DNA of 64,000 nucleotides from a virus: IMG/VR virus record IMGVR_UViG_3300020204_000007, positions 1 to 64,000 of that record; one strand, 5' to 3'. Shown piece by piece: positions 19,901 to 29,169 of this stretch (position 1 is its first letter; each line of letters starts with the position of its first letter). The notes under the pieces were generated by a model. It saw only the letters and a program-made list of their open reading frames with translations, ran no database searches and was not told where the DNA came from. The position numbers and the translations under genes were made by a program.

Positions 19901-22900
19901 CAGATTTATCTACTTCTTGAAAAGAAGTGTGAGAAATTTTTAGTTGTGATTCATTAGGATCAGTTGGGAACGAAAAATTAAATCTAAAATCATGAACAGG
20001 ACCATATTGTGTTGATTTAATCACAAATGTGTCCGAAGGATTGCCTGCAAATGGTAAAGATGGGTAAACCGTATGGATCACTGTTGGTTTAAATAAAATA
20101 TTAAAATCTGTAAAATCAAATGATCTATATGGACTATTTGGTTCAAAAAACGGTCTATTTTCATCATCTGGATCTTTAATTGTAAAAAATAGCTGATTGC
20201 CTGGACCAGAGCCAAAAGGGCTGACAGTTTCTGTCAAAACTTTTTTATACAGAGGAATACTTGTCGTTTTATTTGTTGAATCTAGATCCATCTCAACAAC
20301 TAATTTATCAACTGGCGTGAACGGTAAATCATTCAATCTAACTGATAAATTAGTTTTATTTTCATTTGTACCGTAAATAGTCTGCGGTTTTGGTTGAAGA
20401 ACATCAATCCCCCGTGTAAAACCCGCAAATGGTGCGGAAGAATCATTATTATAAACACGAGAAATTACACTAGAGTTTCTGCCAGAAATAAAAGCTTCTT
20501 GCAATCCTTTTGGATAATCTAAAATATTTTGTGAGGCGCGAGAAGCAGGATTTCTTTCATCGTTTAAAATTTCTGTTTCTGTTGTGCCAAAACTTAAATA
20601 TCCGCGAGTATTATAAAAATCTTTTGGATAAGTAGGCCCATTAATTTGTAAAATATATGGAGCACCACCACCAATGAATCCACTATTTTTTGAAGCAATA
20701 TGTGGCTGAATACTAGCTGCTACGGCAGGCACAAAAACGTTTTGTGCTGACGATACAGAAGCTAGAACTGAAATTTTTGAATCATTTTCAGAAAAATTAT
20801 TGCTACGAATAGCTAATTGTCTAGGGGAAATTTTGTATGCATATCCACCAATTAATATTTTGTTAATTTCTGTGGTTAAAACATCTACCGTTTGGTAATC
20901 AGAAATTGGAATATTAATGATTTGAGGAATAGAATTTTCACATTTGAACGCATGTAACATGCCAACAGTTAAATCAAATGTTGACGGAACAGATGGTATA
21001 TATCCATCAATTGTTGTTTTGCCTAATGTTGCAGACGCAATTGCTGAAACGGGCAGATCAATATAAAATTCATTGATTGTTGGTGCCGGAGAGTTTTTAA
21101 TAACTGCGGTATATGGAAAAGTTAATCCAGGAAACATTGACTGAACGAGAGGGCTTGCATCTGTGATTCTAAATGTTTCTAATGGCTGAAATCCATGATT
21201 TGGTAAAATCACTTTAATCATTGGATCGCCAACAGTCGCTTCAATCAATGTGTCAGAAAAAATACCAAAAAAAGCTTCTCGTTCAATTTTTGATGTTTCA
21301 ATATCAATGAATGTATCTTTTTGTACAAAAAAATTAATTGTGTTTGGAACAAACGTATCTGTAATACCAGAAATTAATTTTTTAAATTTAAAATTAGATA
21401 CTGAAACTACTTCAGTTACTTGGTGAAATCCAAGTAAGTCTGTGTCATTTAATTGTGAGCTAGGCGCTAGATTTGTTGCAGTTAACTCAAATGTTTGGCC
21501 GACAATAAAATTATGATTTTGAGATGTAGAAACAGAAAAAGTTACATATCCTTCTGAATCTGTTGTTGTATGAGTCATAGGGCATAGATTAAACAATTGG
21601 TCTTCGCCGCGAGTACACAATCCTTTTTGTAAAACTTTCATTAAGCTGTTTGTTCTACCTGGCATTTTATTTGCCACAGAAGAATCACTGGCTAGAAAAA
21701 TAAAATCGCCTAATTCAATTCCAGAATAAACTGTATTATCTGTATTCAATAATCTAATAATATTTAAATCTGGAGACAAAATTTGTGGAGTTAAAGAACT
21801 AGAACCGCTTACGGCAAGTTGTCTAATTGTAAATTCTCCATCAACCCCTACTACAATTCTTGGCGCACCAAAATTTGTTTTTCCTGCTGAAAAAACTCCG
21901 CTCACTGCTTCTTTTGATCTAATTTCTGCGCGAGTATATTTTGAAGAAACAGTTACGTTATCATTTAATTGCGGTTCTTTAATTAATTTAATTTCGCCAC
22001 GAACACGATTAATTTCAAAATCTGGTTCTGCTCCATAACTTTCTAATTTATCTGATGCATTAAATAATTTATTTACACCAATCCATGTTGCAGGTAGACC
22101 AGTGGATGTAACAGTTTCAATTTTCACTGATCCAGATGCACTAAGCGTCTGCCATGAAGAGAAAGCTAATTTTGAGCCAACTTGATATACCTTAACTCCA
22201 GCAACTTTCTTTTTGAAAATTTTAATCCAGTCTGTTATTTGCGCTGTTGAAATGGTTCTGCCTATTGCTAAAAAATCTTGATTAGTAATAGAAAAAACTT
22301 GCGGAACACCATCGACTGTCATTTGGACATTTGTTAAATCTAATTCAGTCAACGATAACCATGGGAAATTAGCTGTATATACTGTTGCTGAACTGCCTTT
22401 AAAAGACATTAATGCATTATTTTTATAAAGATAAATTGGCCTAACTACGTGAGTAGGAAGTCCTAATATAACTTGAAGTGGGCTTGGAAGAATTTGCAAA
22501 GTTTCTGCTGTACCTGAAATATCAAATATTGATAAAACAGAACCATTTTTTGCCGTGCGGAATCCTAAACTTGATGCGCTGTTTAAAATAACTGCGTTAA
22601 ACGCTCGAACAATTTCAGAAGGCTGAACTGCTAGTAGGTTAGCATATTGAGAAATGCTAATATAAAATCTAGAAGAAACTCCATCTAACACAATATCTAA
22701 ATACATTCTATCTTGAAGAGTATACGGTCCAGGCTCTACGCCTTCAGCTACGCACCCAGTAATTGGATAATTGGATGTTTTAAGAAAAATTTCTTGTCCA
22801 CTAGATTTTACTAGTAGATCTTCATAATCTAATCCTTTGAAAGACGGTTCAAGACCTGATCCATCATCAATGTAAATTTTTGTTGCTTCATTTTGATTAG

Positions 22901-23864
22901 TTGATTCAACAATATTTAATGATGTGATTGTTTTGCCGCTTTCGGGATCTCGTAATCCTTGCAAAGAACTAGAAATTGAAAGCTTTGTACCTCTGCTTAA
23001 TGAAGCAATATAACTTGCAATTCTTTGCCTTAAAGACTCGTCGCCTTCGGCACTTGTTCCGTTTGTAAAATTAGAAATATTTGTGACAGACGCCCCAGAA
23101 AAAGGAGGGGAGACGAATTCTTTTACAGCGCCGGATGATACGTTTCCTAATTCGCCAAAAGAAGTGCATGTTGCTGTTGTATAAACAGTATCTTCACCAT
23201 CAAAAAGACTTGTTGTGCGATCAATAGTATATTGAACTGGAACATTACCATTAGATCCTGGCGCAAGAATCAAAGTTCCTGCTGTAATTTGCCGATTGCC
23301 CCCTTGCGAAAGGACAGCGGATTCACCAAATGTATGATTATTCACTAATGGAGTTGCATTATTTAATGTCAATGACCAATAAGTAGTATTGTTTTGAATG
23401 TCTGTATATTGAATTGGACCTTCTTCATTTGGAGTGTTTCTTCCTAGATAAAAAGATCCAGATGATGGCCAACCAGTACAATCTTGTAAATAAACTTTTA
23501 ATGATCCTGCGTATGGCGCAGGTTTGCCAATATAAACTGAGGTGGCTTTTTTAGAGAACGCTGAAGATATTTTTACTTGTCCACTAGAGCGTTTAGACGG
23601 AAAACGGCCAAAACCACCAACTCCGTTAGGAATTTGAGCTTCAATTGCTTTTTCATCTAACTCACTTCCAACTAATGTTTGGAGATTTGAGCTCTCTAAG
23701 ATTTTCAATACACCTAATTGGTTTTGATAATCTTGCAGGGCTGCTGCTTCTAAAATTGTAGAAGTCACACTCCCTTCACTAACATCGGTAATATCCGTAT
23801 TAGCAGTGAGCTTACGAATCATATCAGCTAAAATCGATTGAACGCTTTTAACTGTTATCGCCAT
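16908..23864 (-). CDS. Giant baseplate J / gp6-like wedge protein, 2318 aa
   Basis: The N-terminus (about 1-330) has the baseplate-J layout: a helical start (ILADMIRKLTANTDITDVSEGSVTSTIL), the T-I-L-E-A-A region, then a beta domain and the E-G-D-E-S-L-R-Q-R-I motif near residue 275 typical of J/gp6 proteins. The extreme C-terminus (about 2170-2318) has the matching closing domain: a strand pair, 'VKSAITSYINALGVGKEVVVSEII' and 'VPGVKNVQIDF'. Between them lie roughly 1800 residues of inserted beta-rich domains. T4 gp6 is about 660 residues, so this is over three times the usual size. The start follows GGAG. The product should form the inner ring of the baseplate. Confidence 0.85.
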   Translation of the reverse strand: MAITVKSVQSILADMIRKLTANTDITDVSEGSVTSTILEAAALQDYQNQLGVLKILESSNLQTLVGSELDEKAIEAQIPNGVGGFGRFPSKRSSGQVKISSAFSKKATSVYIGKPAPYAGSLKVYLQDCTGWPSSGSFYLGRNTPNEEGPIQYTDIQNNTTYWSLTLNNATPLVNNHTFGESAVLSQGGNRQITAGTLILAPGSNGNVPVQYTIDRTTSLFDGEDTVYTTATCTSFGELGNVSSGAVKEFVSPPFSGASVTNISNFTNGTSAEGDESLRQRIASYIASLSRGTKLSISSSLQGLRDPESGKTITSLNIVESTNQNEATKIYIDDGSGLEPSFKGLDYEDLLVKSSGQEIFLKTSNYPITGCVAEGVEPGPYTLQDRMYLDIVLDGVSSRFYISISQYANLLAVQPSEIVRAFNAVILNSASSLGFRTAKNGSVLSIFDISGTAETLQILPSPLQVILGLPTHVVRPIYLYKNNALMSFKGSSATVYTANFPWLSLTELDLTNVQMTVDGVPQVFSITNQDFLAIGRTISTAQITDWIKIFKKKVAGVKVYQVGSKLAFSSWQTLSASGSVKIETVTSTGLPATWIGVNKLFNASDKLESYGAEPDFEINRVRGEIKLIKEPQLNDNVTVSSKYTRAEIRSKEAVSGVFSAGKTNFGAPRIVVGVDGEFTIRQLAVSGSSSLTPQILSPDLNIIRLLNTDNTVYSGIELGDFIFLASDSSVANKMPGRTNSLMKVLQKGLCTRGEDQLFNLCPMTHTTTDSEGYVTFSVSTSQNHNFIVGQTFELTATNLAPSSQLNDTDLLGFHQVTEVVSVSNFKFKKLISGITDTFVPNTINFFVQKDTFIDIETSKIEREAFFGIFSDTLIEATVGDPMIKVILPNHGFQPLETFRITDASPLVQSMFPGLTFPYTAVIKNSPAPTINEFYIDLPVSAIASATLGKTTIDGYIPSVPSTFDLTVGMLHAFKCENSIPQIINIPISDYQTVDVLTTEINKILIGGYAYKISPRQLAIRSNNFSENDSKISVLASVSSAQNVFVPAVAASIQPHIASKNSGFIGGGAPYILQINGPTYPKDFYNTRGYLSFGTTETEILNDERNPASRASQNILDYPKGLQEAFISGRNSSVISRVYNNDSSAPFAGFTRGIDVLQPKPQTIYGTNENKTNLSVRLNDLPFTPVDKLVVEMDLDSTNKTTSIPLYKKVLTETVSPFGSGPGNQLFFTIKDPDDENRPFFEPNSPYRSFDFTDFNILFKPTVIHTVYPSLPFAGNPSDTFVIKSTQYGPVHDFRFNFSFPTDPNESQLKISHTSFQEVDKSVLVITCTLCSGPAVLGTQYTGSYTITPSDYTSPTGANIVKFTISAISINLSGAFVIGDILNIGGTELYSGSYLVIETPDPDTVVVSAPGIRMNSYTPVSYISDYAPIQTYTLEPKTIQDILDKCQEYYVDNPVFTIDVTETTDKTKIVKYPTYHTHGNTTARNDLTSILNSNYYHSARAPFGCIAHIHTYSPIDNKITALVQYDDAPLPSQQKILNTGFSSVYADQECILIPGMAKALERWLRFTAISPLDIQAEISRIQDEYYIQFNSYNLGSSGAVKITGVTANSVIASAKTSASRQDSSVKIRTDFSLAQSMPRGSFVEVYNLIPAPIYKAYRTQPSASTLDSKITPNNSPDIETWFKISTGVAYSRPSPNNGRFVFRKSQSGIIGGETVEITKVNSAIAKLQVTSGSGVFNAKVGDMLILRGSQSTTSPFLCNYTSIFNTNNQCISPIEDETGKYIGYPVVHIEDEKIIYVIAPNITTETVVARNTIDSGTMSAIYQSSGIYTGFIKIGPLNNQSDFSVGDVVSISGFIKSSNNGRFRIVAKNLNDIYVQTSRTNIMDDEINVSGIGLNRETTEFMFVPMLKNEKNIKTNYKSGVPKISSDWKISNDESVYYRIKPLGNGFVYVDFSFSSHEDMQLRDLSVSTDDWIYFSEAFAIQNRGKFRIVAHNGKNIFIIKNDNAVAEILALGNTEINADGAVGNLKWQSGPINDTHSQNTADKRHIRIWDSDSVFENDILIIKNASPGTPTWFDTSLIGSWTITKIGLNNEFDLFVEAIIPNATSVSKTLFLANSKNAILFQESVPFKSYRWVSGYAHHNAIQNDAELYLMPQTSAYKLSPAFNTKIKCLHKLDFDESTTVGVDGYKYYTELIAEAHRVLDGLPSNIIAYPGVRAAGTSIEVSAPLIKSIQIALTVDSKDGISLNSIKNPVKSAITSYINALGVGKEVVVSEIIKHVQEVPGVKNVQIDFTLPIANEGVIKVGSFEVPRISKPEDVLL

Positions 23865-23877
23865 TTTTAATTCTCCA

Positions 23878-25425
23878 TCAAATCACAAAAGCTAATGGTA
23901 TTAGTTGGTTAGATCCAGCAATTGTAACAAATACCGTCATTCCAATTTTATTATCTGCAGAAATATTTATATCTCTAAGTGTAACAGATGTAAAACGTAG
24001 ATCTTGTTTCAATGTTTGTTCAATCACTGATGCTATTTTCGTTGAAGTTGTAGCACCTTGCAAGGCAAAACCAATATTATTTGATAATCCATAATTAGGG
24101 TGTAATGGCAATTGCCCTTTTTCAGTTTCAATCATTAATCGCGCAGTTTGCCTTACGTTATTTATTCCAAATTGATATTTTAAATCTCCGCTAGTATCAA
24201 GCAAAAGATCGCCAGTAATATCGTCTCGAGCTATATCTACTCCAAATGATAAAAGAGCTTTATCTAATTGTTTTAACTCGCCTTCAGTTGGTTCTGGAAT
24301 ATTTGTATACGGCGCAGAAACCGTTACCGGAATTTTAACTAAAGAAAAATCTGTGATAGTTTCTGGCTGAAACACCCGAATGAAAGGAACGTGTGAAATT
24401 GATAGTTTAGATAAATCTTGATTTCCACTAAGATAAATAGTAGCAGAACCGTCACGGTTATCGTTAACCTGTTGAATTTTTCTAACTTCTTCTGGAACAA
24501 TACGGCTTCCTATCTTGATAGCTGAATTGATTCGGAATTTTTCTTGTTGAGAAATAGGAACCCTCAAAGTAGCCGCACTTCCGCTTTCTAACAAAAGAAT
24601 TTTTTCACCGTATAAATCTATATATGGCGGTTTTAAATTATTCACCGTTACTAGCTCATACCATCTATCTGCGCTGCCTAAGTAATCTTGAGCCATTTGT
24701 TGCAAACTTTTTTCAAATGGAACAACGATATAACTGCGGTATATATTTTCTACCCTAACATCAGAATTACTTTCAATTAATTTAGAATTTGCAAATGCCA
24801 AAAGATTAGGGGCGATATTTTTTTGATATTTAAACTCAATGATAATACCTTCTATATAGTTTTCTAGCTCAATAGTATTATTGAGAATTTGCAAATCAGA
24901 AATAAAATAATCTCTTTGTTTTGGAGAACTTTTTCTATTTCTAACAGAATCGTAATAGGAATCTCCTAAACCAATGAAATCAAACGCAATATCTCTTTGG
25001 GATTTTAAAAATTTCAGCATTTCTTTAAAATTTTCAACAGAAAAATTTTGAACTCTTTGTTTTTCTTGTTCAATAAATGATTCTTCTGGATCAGTCAATT
25101 CCATTGAATTGATATTGATTAAATTCAATAATTCAGTCATTTCTGCAAAAATGTTTAAATCTCTGAATGGATTGACCGCTGCACCATTTTCGTAACTTTC
25201 AATAAAATCATGAAATTGTAAAATTTGTTTAACAAGAAACTCATCCCCGTTTGCATAATTTGTAAATAACTCTGTTATTTTGTTCTTATTTTTTACAAAC
25301 CATGGCCAACGATCAGAAGCCAGCTTTGGAAATAGTCCTAAAGCTGGAGAGCCGCCGGTTCGAACAAGAAGATACAATTGCAAATCTATCTGTAATGAAA
25401 ATCTGTCGGTGTACTGCGTTGCCAT
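23878..25425 (-). CDS. Baseplate protein: LysM-like plus gp25-like domains, 515 aa
   Basis: First gene of the minus-strand tail operon. Residues about 1-210 are helical and unrecognised. A LysM/gp53-like segment lies near 238-275 (LQQMAQDYLGSADRWYELVTVN). The last ~120 residues match the gpW/gp25 family: 'RDDITGDLLLDTSGD', 'NVRQTARLMIETEKGQLPLHPNYG' and 'LRFTSVTLRDINISADNKIGMTVFVTI'. In T4, gp53 (LysM-containing) and gp25 are separate wedge proteins, and gp25 anchors the first sheath layer. This looks like a natural fusion of those roles. GAGGAAG precedes the ATG. Confidence 0.85.
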   Translation of the reverse strand: MATQYTDRFSLQIDLQLYLLVRTGGSPALGLFPKLASDRWPWFVKNKNKITELFTNYANGDEFLVKQILQFHDFIESYENGAAVNPFRDLNIFAEMTELLNLININSMELTDPEESFIEQEKQRVQNFSVENFKEMLKFLKSQRDIAFDFIGLGDSYYDSVRNRKSSPKQRDYFISDLQILNNTIELENYIEGIIIEFKYQKNIAPNLLAFANSKLIESNSDVRVENIYRSYIVVPFEKSLQQMAQDYLGSADRWYELVTVNNLKPPYIDLYGEKILLLESGSAATLRVPISQQEKFRINSAIKIGSRIVPEEVRKIQQVNDNRDGSATIYLSGNQDLSKLSISHVPFIRVFQPETITDFSLVKIPVTVSAPYTNIPEPTEGELKQLDKALLSFGVDIARDDITGDLLLDTSGDLKYQFGINNVRQTARLMIETEKGQLPLHPNYGLSNNIGFALQGATTSTKIASVIEQTLKQDLRFTSVTLRDINISADNKIGMTVFVTIAGSNQLIPLAFVI

Positions 25426-25499
25426 TTTTCTTCCTCTTGTTCTTATTTTATATCATTCCACCCGACCGTTTTCTCCAACCCTTCCTTTTATATATCCCA

Positions 25500-25507
25500 T
25501 ATTTATA
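25500..25507 (-). promoter_or_regulatory. Candidate T4-late-type promoter TATAAATA for tail operon
   Basis: The minus-strand octamer TATAAATA is identical to the T4 late promoter consensus. It lies in the divergent gap 25426-25593 about 74 bases upstream of the first tail gene. No -35 element is seen. A phage-coded sigma factor, if present, must lie outside this window. Confidence 0.4.
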
Positions 25508-25593
25508 TAAAGCCAACTGTTTAAAACAAGAAGTAAAATAAATAACAAGTCAACGCAAACAAACTAGGATACAGTGAAGAATACGGAGGATAT

Positions 25594-25884
25594 ATGAAAG
25601 ATATCAACGGGCAACTGATGAAGTTCCTCCATGCTGCAACTGCGGAAGAAGACTTAAACGAAATAGTTTATCAGCTGCGGGGAAGCAATTATCGTAGCTT
25701 ACGACTTGTTAACCTTAGTAGAACAAAATTTATGGACTCAGATTTCTTATTTAATAATCAACAATATAAAATTGTGGTAACTCGCAAATTACCACCTTTT
25801 GATTCTTCTATGTTTGAAGAAGAATATCTGGAGGAAGAGAATGAAATACTATCTGACGGAGATGACACAGAGTTTTGTCCGTAG
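25594..25884 (+). CDS. Hypothetical protein, 96 aa
   Basis: Small protein starting MKDINGQLMKFLHAATAEED behind a strong GGAGG site, with a helical first half, a strand-like centre (QYKIVVTRKLPPF) and a very acidic C-terminus (EEEYLEEENEILSDGDDTEF). It is the first gene of the plus-strand group leading to the polymerase and overlaps the next gene by 44 bases. No family is recognised. Small acidic proteins at the head of phage early operons are often host-modulating, but nothing in the sequence shows that here. Confidence 0.75.
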   Translation: MKDINGQLMKFLHAATAEEDLNEIVYQLRGSNYRSLRLVNLSRTKFMDSDFLFNNQQYKIVVTRKLPPFDSSMFEEEYLEEENEILSDGDDTEFCP

Positions 25885-26167
25885 TCTTTGTATCGAAGAT
25901 TATGGACACCCATATTTTTTATGGGCAGTTTCTACAGCTGGCGAAGCGGGAGATCTTCTTTGGATAGAACAACCGTGGGCTTCTCCGTTTAGAAACGATT
26001 TTATTAAATTCATGACTGAGCCGCAAGAATACGATATGAAACAAGAGTGGAAAGTAATTTTTGAATTTAATGACTTAAAGCAATTGCCAGATTATTTAAT
26101 AAATAATGAAATTTTAAATCAAAATTATAAAAAAGCACTATTACAAGAAATATCCGTAATTATTTAA
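25841..26167 (+). CDS. Hypothetical protein, 108 aa
   Basis: The start at 25841 (MKYYLTEMTQSFVRSLC) is chosen because GAGGAAGAGA lies immediately upstream. The coding region begins inside the end of the preceding gene and stops 13 bases before the polymerase start, so the three genes form one unit. The protein is acidic, with an aromatic-rich centre (YGHPYFLWAVSTAGEAGDLLWIEQPW) and a helical C-terminus. I do not recognise a family, and no membrane segment or metal motif is clear. Confidence 0.75.
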   Translation: MKYYLTEMTQSFVRSLCIEDYGHPYFLWAVSTAGEAGDLLWIEQPWASPFRNDFIKFMTEPQEYDMKQEWKVIFEFNDLKQLPDYLINNEILNQNYKKALLQEISVII

Positions 26168-26180
26168 CGAAAGATTTAAA

Positions 26181-29099
26181 ATGTCGCATTTTAAACTGTT
26201 TGATTTTACCGACCAACATCCAGAAGAAAAACGCCCGTGGAAAAATACTTGGAATAATAAAAAAATTTGTGCCAATCCTCATTGCCATTCACATTTTTCA
26301 TTAGACGGTGGCTCAACCGTTCAATCAATGATTGATCGTGCGATTGAACTTGAATATACTCATTTCACTCTTTCGGAACACGGTAATGTAAACAGTGCAG
26401 TTTCTTTGTATCGAGAGGCAGAAAAGTTTAATAAGAAAACTCAAAAGATCAAACTGTTTCATTCCGTTGAAGGATATATTCGTCATCCTAAAGATGAAAA
26501 ATCTACACACATAACAATTGGTTTTAAAACTAAACAAGCTTTTCAAAAGTACTGCGAATTAACACATACCTTATACGACGAAAACCACATGGAAGTCAAA
26601 TGGGGTGATGTAAAACCTGTTATGACTTTAGAACATTTAGAAGAATTAGCGGCATTTGGAATTGTTGTTGGCACTGGATGCATTGGTTCATTTTTTAATT
26701 ATCCAATTTATAAAACTGGCAACCCTCAAGAAGCACGCGCTCGCTTAGAATGGGTTATTTCTTTAATTGGCAAAGAAAATATATATGACGAATGGATTGT
26801 AGATGATCTAAGTAATTATTATACACCGGCAAAGATTGAAAACGGCACAATCATTAAAGAAGCAAGTTTGGAGCTAAATGAATGCTCGCCGCATTTATTA
26901 CAATATGGCCAAAATAGTCCAAATATCGGTAAGAGTGTTAATAATGTCCGTAGGGAGTATGTAACTGGCCCACTTAATATTAAGCCCGTGGCCTCACTTG
27001 ATTCGCATTATGCGCATCGAAAAGATAAAGTGATTCAAGATTCTAAGAACTATGGATCTGATTGGATCATGTCTAACTTCCAACATATGCGTGGTGCCGA
27101 AGAATATGCGTATGAGGCAAAAAAATTTGCAGAACTAGATGACAAATTCATTGAAGAATTGCTAGATAACACTGGCGATTACGCTGCTCAATTTGATAAT
27201 TATGAATTTGGCCCGTCAAAAGAATGGATTATGCCAAATTACCAAGATTCTAATCTTAAATGGATTGTAGAAAAAATTAAATCCGAAGAAAGAATTAATT
27301 TACAAGAAAAAAATTACGCCGACCGACTTAATTATGAAATCAAAGTCCTTGGTAATAATGGTGTATTTGATGGTTTAGCATATCTAAGAACTGTTAGTGA
27401 AATTTGTGACGAAGCTGGGAAACGAAATATTCTAGTTAATACTCGCGGGTCTGCTGGCGGAAGTTTATCGTATTTTGCCGTAGGTGCATCTGTAACAGAT
27501 CCTCTTAAATACGATTTACAATTTGAGCGACATATTACATTAGGTCGTATCAAATCTGGTTCATTGCCCGACTGCGATTTAGACTTTGATGTTAAAGACG
27601 AAGCTTTGTCGATGATCTATCAAATATATCCTAATCGCGTCCTACCAATTTCAGTGAACCAAAATCTTAAACCTAGATCTGCAATTAAAGATGCTGAACG
27701 ATTTATTCTTGGAGCAGTAAGACAAGAAACAGAAATTTTAACCAAGTCAATGCCCATTGTTCCGCAGGGAAAAGACGAAACGGAGTGGTTGTTTGGTTAT
27801 GAAGATTTGGAAACTAGCGAGCATGTGCAGGGTTATTTTGAAACTTCTGCAGATTTGCAAGCGTATGCGCAAAAAAACCCAGAAATCTGGATGATGGTTG
27901 AGCAAATGTGTGGAGTTATGCGTCAAAAATCTTCACATCCATGCGGATTAATTATTACGCCAACTGAGAGTAAATACTGGCTTCCAGTTTGTCGCGTTGG
28001 TGGTAAGAATGGTGCGCTTGTAACTGCATGGTGCCCAAAAGACTTGGAATGGTATCGCGCAGTAAAATTTGATGTACTTGGTGTTAAGAAAATGCAAACT
28101 ATCAAAAAAGCATTTGAATTAATTAAAAAACGCCATGATGTTGATTTAACTTGGGGAGAATTTACTCATAGTGATGAAGTTTTTGAAAACATTTATCACA
28201 CAGGTCAAACCGATGCGACGTTTCAAACAAACACCGCGGGTATTCGTTCTTTGTGCGTAAGAACCAAGCCAAAAAATATTGTAGACATTTCCAACCTTAT
28301 TGCTTTGTATCGACCTTCTACAATCGACTGGCAGATGCACTTGCAGCCATCTGAAGAACGTCCAAGTGGGTTTAACGGTAACGCTATGGAGTTTTATGTC
28401 CAATGCTCTGCCGGCCGTCAAAAACCTTACTACATCCATCCAAGCTTAGAGCCAATTTTTAGTTCTACATTTGGAGTTCCTTTGTTTCAAGAACAAGTCT
28501 TGAAACTTGCGCGAGAGGTTGGCGGTTATTCATTCGAAGAGGCAGAAAACCTTCGGCGTGGTATTGGTAAAAAAGATAAAAAACTCATCAATGAAATTTT
28601 GGATGACTTGGAAAGTCGAATTATTCAAAATGATCCATCTTGGAGTGAAAAACAAATCCAAGAATTACGGGAAATGGTTATAGCATCTGCTCGTTATGGC
28701 TTTAATTGTGCTCATAGCACTTCTTATGGAATTGTTTCTTATGCGACTGCATGGCTTAAACACCATTATCCAATTGAGTTTTGGACTGCTGAATTGAGTG
28801 TAGAATATGGCGATGAAGATAAACTAAGAGAATACTCACAGCTTATTTCTGATAAATTATTACAGCCTTCGGTATTGCATTCGGACACTACTGAATTTGT
28901 TATTGAAGGGGATAAAATCCGCGTTCCGCTCTGTGTTCTAAAGGGTGTTGGGGAAGAGGCAGCTAAAGCTGTTAAACGGATAATGCATAATAGTCTAGAG
29001 GGAATGGGGTTAACGAAAAAACCCGAGACTGTTAAACGTGCAAAAATATCTGGTAATAAAGAATCGAATGATAATTTGCTCACGGTCGGGCAAGAATAA
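26181..29099 (+). CDS. dnaE: DNA polymerase III alpha-like (DnaE), PHP and polymerase domains, 972 aa
   Basis: C-family replicative DNA polymerase. The N-terminal PHP domain has HCHSHFSLDGG (H34, H36), LSEHGN near 72, HSVEGY and DSHYAH, so its metal site looks intact and may proofread. The polymerase domain has RGSAGGSLSYFAVG, PDCDLDFD (D464/D466) and KFDVLG (D631), the three catalytic aspartates, plus NCAHSTSYGIVSYATAWLKHHYP. The protein ends shortly after the first hairpin of the tandem helix-hairpin-helix region (VLKGVGEEAAKAVKRIM). E. coli alpha is 1160 residues; the missing C-terminal part, with LIMSGAFD and an OB fold, is a separate gene at 44536-45354. No intein sequence is seen at either break. 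Only a weak GAAAG ribosome site is present. Confidence 0.93.
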   Translation: MSHFKLFDFTDQHPEEKRPWKNTWNNKKICANPHCHSHFSLDGGSTVQSMIDRAIELEYTHFTLSEHGNVNSAVSLYREAEKFNKKTQKIKLFHSVEGYIRHPKDEKSTHITIGFKTKQAFQKYCELTHTLYDENHMEVKWGDVKPVMTLEHLEELAAFGIVVGTGCIGSFFNYPIYKTGNPQEARARLEWVISLIGKENIYDEWIVDDLSNYYTPAKIENGTIIKEASLELNECSPHLLQYGQNSPNIGKSVNNVRREYVTGPLNIKPVASLDSHYAHRKDKVIQDSKNYGSDWIMSNFQHMRGAEEYAYEAKKFAELDDKFIEELLDNTGDYAAQFDNYEFGPSKEWIMPNYQDSNLKWIVEKIKSEERINLQEKNYADRLNYEIKVLGNNGVFDGLAYLRTVSEICDEAGKRNILVNTRGSAGGSLSYFAVGASVTDPLKYDLQFERHITLGRIKSGSLPDCDLDFDVKDEALSMIYQIYPNRVLPISVNQNLKPRSAIKDAERFILGAVRQETEILTKSMPIVPQGKDETEWLFGYEDLETSEHVQGYFETSADLQAYAQKNPEIWMMVEQMCGVMRQKSSHPCGLIITPTESKYWLPVCRVGGKNGALVTAWCPKDLEWYRAVKFDVLGVKKMQTIKKAFELIKKRHDVDLTWGEFTHSDEVFENIYHTGQTDATFQTNTAGIRSLCVRTKPKNIVDISNLIALYRPSTIDWQMHLQPSEERPSGFNGNAMEFYVQCSAGRQKPYYIHPSLEPIFSSTFGVPLFQEQVLKLAREVGGYSFEEAENLRRGIGKKDKKLINEILDDLESRIIQNDPSWSEKQIQELREMVIASARYGFNCAHSTSYGIVSYATAWLKHHYPIEFWTAELSVEYGDEDKLREYSQLISDKLLQPSVLHSDTTEFVIEGDKIRVPLCVLKGVGEEAAKAVKRIMHNSLEGMGLTKKPETVKRAKISGNKESNDNLLTVGQE

Positions 29100-29169
29100 A
29101 AAAACAAAAACTTATTTTTTGTGGTGGCGATCTAACTTTCCTAATTGGAAAAGTATTATTAAATACAAG

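Noticed and set aside
16908-23864. Plus-strand open frames opposite the J-like gene (for example 18348-18891)
   Set aside because: They are antisense shadows of a long, AT-rich coding region, lack ribosome sites and do not form an operon.
26181-29099. Split intein joining the two DnaE parts
   Set aside because: The C-terminus of this gene has no intein N-segment (no Cys-Leu start block), and the start of the 44536-45354 protein has no His-Asn-Cys/Ser junction, so protein splicing is not supported.
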